A stretch of 64,000 nucleotides of DNA from Gelatoporia subvermispora B (Eukaryota > Basidiomycota > Agaricomycetes > Polyporales > Gelatoporiaceae), in the NCBI GenBank assembly GCA_000320605.2, contig KB445805.1, positions 614,983 through 678,982 on the forward strand, read 5' to 3'. Position numbers and translations under genes: made by a program. The notes beneath the pieces were generated by a model, which was not told where the DNA came from, did no database searches, and saw only the letters and a list, made by a program, of their open reading frames with translations. How positions within the stretch are numbered: the first letter of the stretch is position 1; each line of letters opens with the position of its first letter. Positions 58,375-64,000 of this stretch are shown here, piece after piece.

Positions 58375-61300
58375 ATGTCCGACGACGAGCCACAATATGT
58401 ATGCAAATGTGCCAAACTCTGTAAAGGTGTTAATACCATTCTTACCAAAACCACCTATTACCGCCATGACACAAATCGTGACGCCGACGAGAGCGCAAGC
58501 TATGCAGCTTGGAAGCTCGAAAATGGCATACATAACGACGCTTCTACATCTTTCAACCAAATACAGGTGAGTATATGCGTGTCCAAATACATTCCAGTAC
58601 CATCCTAATTAGTTCTGCCCGCAGCAACAGACCCAGAGAAAGCCCAGTCGATCCAAGCGCCCTCGCACGCACAAATCCACCTCGGCAGCGACTGGACCAG
58701 ACACTGCTTTAGGCATTTCTTTTACCGATGCCGCTACCTCATCGGAACCAGCTATCGATGATACTATCCCGCCAATTACTTTCGACCTTGTCAATGCGTC
58801 AGACGATCACCAAACACTCTTGCCTACGCCGCTTGACCCAGGTCCCGAGCATCCTGAGGATCCCCAGCACGTCGATGTTGGTAGTATTGAAGACCACAGT
58901 CCGTGGACTGATCTATTCAATGCACCACCTCAATCCGAGGATGTCCCGCCTGCTCTCGATGAAACCGTATCCCAGCCCCAGAATTCTCCGTCTCCCGAGC
59001 CTGTCCCCGAGCCCGAACAAGACGCTCGCTCCGCCATTGCAGACGTCCAGACAAGTCTCGACTTCATCAAATCCATTCGCAATGCTACGCTCGACGACAG
59101 CGCGCTACCCTCGCATGTTATCGAACGACTGCGTGCTCCTATCACAGCACAGCTTGACCCTCCTGATCGTAATCTCTTATTCTCGCTGGACCTCTGGCTG
59201 TCTATCAACAATGCGTCCGAAGAGACTTATGAAAGTGTTCGTCAGGCTACTCTCAGGCGACATCCAGACGACGAGGTCCTATCCCATGCTACAGTTGAGC
59301 GCAGAGTCGCTGAGCTCACGGGCATTGCGCCTATTTGTCACGACATGTGCACCAGCTCGTGCATCGCATACACTGGACCTTACGCTTCGCTCGAGCAATG
59401 CCCTGTCTGCTCCGAGCCTCGATATGATCAGATAGCCCTGGAGACTTCAAATGGACGTGTCAAACGGCCACGTCAAAGCTACTACACCATTCCTGTTGGA
59501 CCCCAAATCCAGGCTCTATGGCGCTCTCCCGAACTAGCTCAACGCATGCGACATCGGGCTGAACGCACTCAAGGCATTCTGGATGATCTAGCACGTTTAG
59601 ATGGCCAGATTGAGACCTACGACGACATTTACCACGGCTCGCAATACCTCCAATCTGTCCAAGCTGGGCATGTCACTCCAGATGACATCCTGCTCGGGTA
59701 TTCCCTCGACGGCGCACAGCTATATCGCAGCAAGAAATCCGACTGCTGGATATACATATGGCTCAATTTCAACCTCCCGCCCGAGCTCCGATACAAAAAG
59801 GAGCACGTCCTCATTGGGGGTGTAATTCCTGGTCCCAATCACCCTCATAACCTTGACTCTTTCCTCCAGCCCGGACTTGCACACCTTTCCGCCCTCCAAC
59901 AGGAGGGCCTCACTATCTGGGATGCTCATCAGGACTCTGTCTTCCGTTCCAATCTCATTCTGGGTCTCTTGTCCGCCGACGGGCCTGGCATGACCACTGT
60001 CAACGGCGGAGTGCCTCATCATGGGTTTCTCGGCTGTCGCATGCGGTGTGGTCTCCAAGGAAGACACAAGCCTTTCGGCTCTCACTACTTTGCTGCCCAC
60101 CTTCGCCCACACGATGCTCTACCTGACGACTGCGACCATCCAGATGTGGACTTTGCTCAATTACGCCTACCAACCTCAGCGGAATATCAACAAGATCTTG
60201 AGTGGCTCCAGTCCTCGCAGAATCCCCGCCAATACAAGAATCGTCGCAAACACACCGGCCTGGTCAAACCGACGATCTTTAGTGGACTCCATCGTACACT
60301 CGGCGTCCCTGGAATCTGTGTGATTGACCTCATGCATCTGGCCTCTCTCAACATCACAGATCTGTTTCTGAATCTCTGGCGTGGCTCTCTCGAATGTGAC
60401 AAAAACGACAACAAAAACACTTGGGACTGGGCCGTACTACAAGGCGACGTCTGGCAAGAGCATGGCGACGCGGTTGCCAAGGCGACACCGTATCTGCCAG
60501 GCTCCTTCGATCGCCCTCCGCGCAATCCCTGTGAGAAGATCTCGAGCGGTTACAAAGCTTGGGAGTTCCTATTGTACTTCTATGCGCTAGGGCCTGCACT
60601 GTTCCGAGGAGTTCTACCTGACAAATACTGGCGACATTACTGCAAACTAGTTGCCGCCATTAGACTGCTGCATCAACGATCTATTACCCGGTCCCAGGTT
60701 ATCACCGCTCATCACTATCTGACAGAATTCATCCAGGAGTTTGAAGAGCTATATTATCAACGAATGCTCGCCCGCGTGCACTTTTGTCGACAAAGCATCC
60801 ACCTCCTCTGGCATCTAGCTCAAGAAGTTGTGCGCGTCGGACCGCCCGCCTACTATACGCAATGGACTATGGAACGCACTATTGGCAATCTCGGCGAGGA
60901 AATTAAACAACCGTCCAAGCCATACGCTAATCTATCCGAGCGGGCTGTCCGTCGTGCACAAAGCAGCGCTCTCAAGGCTGTCATACCGCAATTTGCTCCT
61001 CCGCCCTTTCGCTGGCCTCATGGCAGCTATGACATCGGCGCAGGCTATGCCTTGTTGCGTGCTCTGGATCGCTCACCACAATTTATCACAGGTCCCGCCG
61101 CTCTCGCAGTTCGCACCTACCTGCAAGAGCACGGGTGCGACGTGGAACACTGGCGCCCCACACTCGTGCGATGGGCTCGCCTGCGTCTCGCCACTGGGCA
61201 AAATGCCCGATCTGCGTGGAAGGAATGCCAGAAGCCACTTGACAAACTACGCACTTCGCGCAATGTCAAGGTACGTTTCATACGCTCCAATCTACTACAT

Positions 61301-61712
61301 TTTGACTATCTTCCCATTACAGGTCAATCTGAACGGTAACGTTCACTTCGCAGAAGTTCAATACTTCTTCCTTGCCCGCATAGGAACCACCAAACGAGCC
61401 CTCGCGCTCGTCTCCCTATATTCGCCACCCGATGTCAACTTGCTGCAGATATCACACCACACGGTGTATTCGTGCGAATATCGCGGTCAAGACTCGCTCG
61501 CAGTCATCGAGGCGAAGGACATATCCTCAGTCGTGGCCGTCGTTCCCGAATCTCCTACCGCGCTAGCCCATTCTGGCCGTCCCAACGCACATTCCAGATG
61601 TTTTGTCGCAGAGAAGCTCGGGCTCGAAGTGGCAGATCTATCCGGCCTTGGGGAACTGCTAACCGACGAGGACTACGAAGACCACGACCCAATCGAACTG
61701 GAACAAACTTGA
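58375..61712 (+). CDS. Tnp2-type transposase of a CACTA (EnSpm)-like DNA transposon
   Basis: Three exons: 58375-58566, 58625-61270, 61323-61712; 1075 aa, uninterrupted. The N-terminus has the Cys/His motif of fungal Tnp2 proteins (CKCAKLCKGVNTILTKTTYYRH). A Pro/Glu/Ser-rich linker follows, then a CHDMCTSSC...CPVCSEPRY zinc knuckle. The catalytic half includes LGYSLDGAQLYRSKKSD (first Asp), LIGGVIPGPNHPHNLDSFL, LLSADGPGM (second Asp), FLGCRMRCGLQGRHKP and a helical insert with TMERTIGNLGEEIKQPS. Introns are small and canonical. The length and intact frame suggest recent activity. Terminal inverted repeats and target-site duplications were not located. Confidence 0.88.
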
Positions 61713-61719
61713 TTTCAAA

Positions 61720-62000
61720 CTCGCTCTCTCTCGTCGCTCTTACTCTCTTACTCTCCTATTACTCTCAACAGTCTCGCACTCTCGAGCGTCTCTCTCCCTC
61801 TCTCCAGCCATCCCATCCGTGTCTCTCTGTGCGTCCACTCTCTCCCTTCTTTCTCATCTGCTATTAACCCTAATTTGTCGCAACTCCAGTTCTATCCACA
61901 ACAAGCGTATCTGTATGTTCGCTCTCTTCCTGTCTCTCTCCCTCATACCTAACTAACTCTATTCTATCGCGACACAAGTCCTATTCACACTCCACACTTG
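61720..62000. promoter_or_regulatory. CT-rich tract before a small gene
   Basis: About 280 bp dominated by TCTCTC and ACTCTC runs on the plus strand, ending two bases before an ATG. Pyrimidine tracts upstream of start sites are common in fungal promoters; it may instead be a simple repeat in the transposon. Confidence 0.5.
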
Positions 62001-62002
62001 CC

Positions 62003-62264
62003 ATGCTTGACTACAAGGGCATCCTCTGCGACCTCCTGGGCCCCAGCAGCAAGCAAATCGAAACCGAATGCTTCAACGTCGCGTTAGGGGGCGGGCCTGA
62101 GATGTGGGAGTGCCAGGTTCACCGTGAGTCTCGCTTTGTGTGCACATCTTCAGCTCATATTCAGTTGCTCAGTCGGCATCGTCTTGCTGGGCAAGGGGAG
62201 AGCGTGCACCCCAGGCGAAGCTTTCAATGCTGCTATGCACAATGCCATTGATCGCATCGCTTGA
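62003..62264 (+). CDS. Small two-exon ORF downstream of the transposase
   Basis: Exons 62003-62123 and 62173-62264 give 70 aa: MLDYKGILCDLLGPSS, FNVALGGGPEMWECQ, then LGIVLLGKGRACTPGEAF. No family recognised. It follows the CT-rich tract and may be an accessory gene carried by the transposon or an unrelated gene. An alternative acceptor 8 bp upstream would shift into a GGA-repeat-coded Glu/Arg-rich frame. Confidence 0.4.
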
Positions 62265-62270
62265 AAACAA

Positions 62271-62326
62271 GGAGGAGGAGGAGGATAGGGGCAGCAGGAG
62301 GAGGAGGAGGATCAGGAGGAGGAGGA
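62271..62326 (+). repeat. GGA microsatellite
   Basis: Imperfect (GGA)n with interruptions (ATAGGGGCA, ATCA) directly after the small ORF. Confidence 0.85.
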
Positions 62327-62487
62327 TGAGAGCGGGCAGGAGCGACAGGATAGCGTACAGGAGGGCTGGGTATGATCTAGATGGACAAATGCTGGTTTCT
62401 CGATGCTATTGATTGCTTATGCGCTGCAAACCATGTGCCAGAGAGAGTTTCGATTCGAATAGCGTAATCTGAAGCTCATACAGGCGC

Positions 62488-62515
62488 ATATAGTCGCATA
62501 TAGTCGCATATATTC
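62488..62515 (+). repeat. Short tandem repeat of CATATAGTCG
   Basis: Three 10-bp units of CATATAGTCG type, the last imperfect. Confidence 0.75.
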
Positions 62516-62612
62516 CACAGAACGCGTAATGTACATGCTATCGGGTACAAGAAAGTATCATACAAACCATAATACAGCCTTTGAATAACTGGAAAGACCC
62601 TTTGCTTGATGT

Positions 62613-63278
62613 TCACATGGTCTTCCTGCGTTTGTCGCCGCGTGTGTCGAGGTGTGCTGAGCCAGCGGCAGTGTCTGATATGGCACGTTTGCGATTGTTC
62701 TTGTTGCGCGGCTTGCGGACAGGCGGCATGGGCGAAGACTGGCAATCGAGGCAGTCGGGCTCACTGTACGGCTCCGGATCGTATTCATAGGTGGCTGTAT
62801 GCGCCTGGAGGATGGTCTGCGTCTCGACAGCGAGATCCCGTAGCCTCTTGACATCGTGGAACGTCTGGCGTAGTTCCTCTTGAAGGCGAAGAGAGCTTTG
62901 GAGGTGGTAATCCTGATGCTCGCCGATGTGGGGCTCGCGAACGCGGGCGCGTCTGTCAATGATGTCGCATATCTTCGAGTTGTCTGAGTATCGAGGTGGC
63001 CCTTCCAACTCGTCTAGTTGTGAATCGTCGAGGCGACAGTCACACCGGTTGTCGTGCACCTCAATGAGGTCGTCATTGACAGCCCCGCGCTCCTCGTGGT
63101 GAGCGGAACGGGTGTGGTGACGGACAAGCTCTGCAATGAGAGTGTCGAATTTGTGTTTAATCTTGGTTTTGATTAGACGATTCTCTCCGAGCATCGATAT
63201 TGCTTGGCGCAGGTTATTCATGAATTGAATACGCTGTAGGCACGCGAGGTTGAGTAGCACCTGGTTGCATATTGGCAT
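62613..63278 (-). CDS. Charged helical protein of unknown function
   Basis: Single-exon frame of 221 codons. N-terminal hydrophobic/helical part (ICNQVLLNLACLQRI), then LIKTKIKHKFDTLIAELVRHH, a short Cys pair (CDC), a long charged helix (LRLQEELRQTFHDVKRLRDLAVETQTIL), an acidic Pro/Tyr motif (YEYDPEPYSEPDC) and a basic C-terminus with two NLS-like clusters (RKPRNKNNRKR, DKRRKTM). I do not recognise the family. Single-exon structure next to a transposase gene raises the possibility of a transposon passenger. An upstream ATG near 63338 opens an overlapping frame (MPYNPITDPWYKDPEL) that may be an alternative 5' exon. Confidence 0.5.
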   Translation of the reverse strand: MPICNQVLLNLACLQRIQFMNNLRQAISMLGENRLIKTKIKHKFDTLIAELVRHHTRSAHHEERGAVNDDLIEVHDNRCDCRLDDSQLDELEGPPRYSDNSKICDIIDRRARVREPHIGEHQDYHLQSSLRLQEELRQTFHDVKRLRDLAVETQTILQAHTATYEYDPEPYSEPDCLDCQSSPMPPVRKPRNKNNRKRAISDTAAGSAHLDTRGDKRRKTM

Positions 63279-63523
63279 GGTCTTACGAGCTCGGGATCCT
63301 TGTACCAGGGGTCGGTTATGGGATTGTATGGCATATCAATACAAACAATGTGTTGAAGCAAGTGGAGAAGTAGACTGGACCGGGTGGGACAGCACAGAAG
63401 GACTTGGAGGGCATCGGGCTGGAGCACAGCACCAGAATAGGCAAGTGTCTCCATGAGAAGCAATTACCGCTCCAGATTAGGAAAGTGTCCGACTTAGACT
63501 TTCTCCATCACCATCATCTCGAC

Positions 63524-64000
63524 ATGAGTGCGCCCTCGTCTGGTTCTGGTTCTCCTTTTATTGCAGATACTTTTTTATCTTCTTCTTCTTCTGGTGACCT
63601 CTGTCGTGCAAATGCGCCGGCAGTCGTGCAGCTGGGTGCGAGCAATTCTCAGTGCCATGTAGACTCCTCGCTAGCCCCTATTTCGAGTGGTGATCTTGGC
63701 TCCAGTTCTTTTCACTTGCAATCCCCGTTCGATTATCAACAAAATGTTTATTCTGGAGTGCGTAATGCAGTTGTCCAACGACATGGCTCGTACGGTGCTA
63801 CTGGACGAGGCTCGGAGGAGGGTGCACCGCGGGCAGACAGGAGGTACACAGCGTGCCAAGCGGGGGCAGAGAATGAGGTAATGGCTATATATGAATGAAC
63901 ACGCGATGCTGATGCACTGTTGCAGAGCTTTGTGTTGACGCATGACATGCATGATAACGTGGTAACGTGCATGCAGAACGAGGTGTATGCGTCGCTCCTA
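63524..64000 (+). CDS. Partial gene running off the right edge
   Basis: Exon 63524-63877 (118 codons) joins in phase 0 to 63926-64000, which is open at the window end. The N-terminus is Ser-rich (SAPSSGSGSPF, LSSSSSGDL) and probably disordered; the second exon reads SFVLTHDMHDNVVTCMQNEVYASLL. Family unknown. An in-frame ATG at 63404 would add 40 residues. Confidence 0.4.

Noticed and set aside
58728..59435. 235-codon plus-strand ORF
   Set aside because: Alternate frame of the transposase exon 2; rich in Ser/Arg/Leu without motif.

Overview
The window reads as the nuclear genome of a filamentous basidiomycete, most likely an agaricomycete. Genes are densely interrupted by short GT-AG introns (mostly 45-75 nt), there is one GC-AG intron, orthologues of general eukaryotic genes are easy to recognise, and DNA transposon genes of the kind common in mushroom-forming fungi are present. 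Exon coordinates were derived by hand from splice consensus plus reading-frame continuity, not by a gene predictor. There are no bacterial-type operons, CRISPR arrays or rRNA, and I recognised no tRNA.

Layout. 1-14.8 kb: the edge of a C2H2-bearing, probably transposon-related ORF; a secreted GH2 beta-mannosidase; a membrane-anchored METTL24-like methyltransferase; an F-box protein; a Ure2-type glutathione S-transferase; a truncated second copy of the F-box gene; an amino-acid permease. 14.8-37.7 kb: accessory DNA with long gene-poor stretches, a Chk2/Rad53-type kinase (FHA plus kinase), three small Zn2Cys6 proteins, a small tandem gene pair of unknown function and a Cas1p/PMR5-type SGNH acyl-esterase. 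37.7-43.1 kb: a 5'-truncated sesquiterpene synthase and a carnitine acyltransferase flanked by inverted repeats. 44-50.5 kb: MIOS/Sea4 (TORC1 control, SEA/GATOR2 complex) and a class I histone deacetylase. 50.9-57.9 kb: an unrecognised coiled-coil gene, an orphan ORF, a fourth Zn2Cys6 gene and a decayed fragment of its 5' end. 58-64 kb: a CACTA-like Tnp2 transposase gene with a dense repeat block upstream, followed by further orphan ORFs running off the window.

The most unusual content is a set of four small proteins (about 17.9, 24.5, 35.2 and 55.8 kb) with a Zn2Cys6 finger at or near the C-terminus. Each is interrupted by a phase-2 intron in exactly the codon after the fourth cysteine. Three of the four fingers were invisible until spliced. 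Two have a GRPxKK AT-hook-like tail, one has lost its sixth cysteine, and one has left a degenerate 5' fragment 1.9 kb downstream. Together with the duplicated F-box gene, the 30-31.8 kb tandem pair and the inverted repeats around the acyltransferase, this suggests a region shaped by repeated local duplication and decay.
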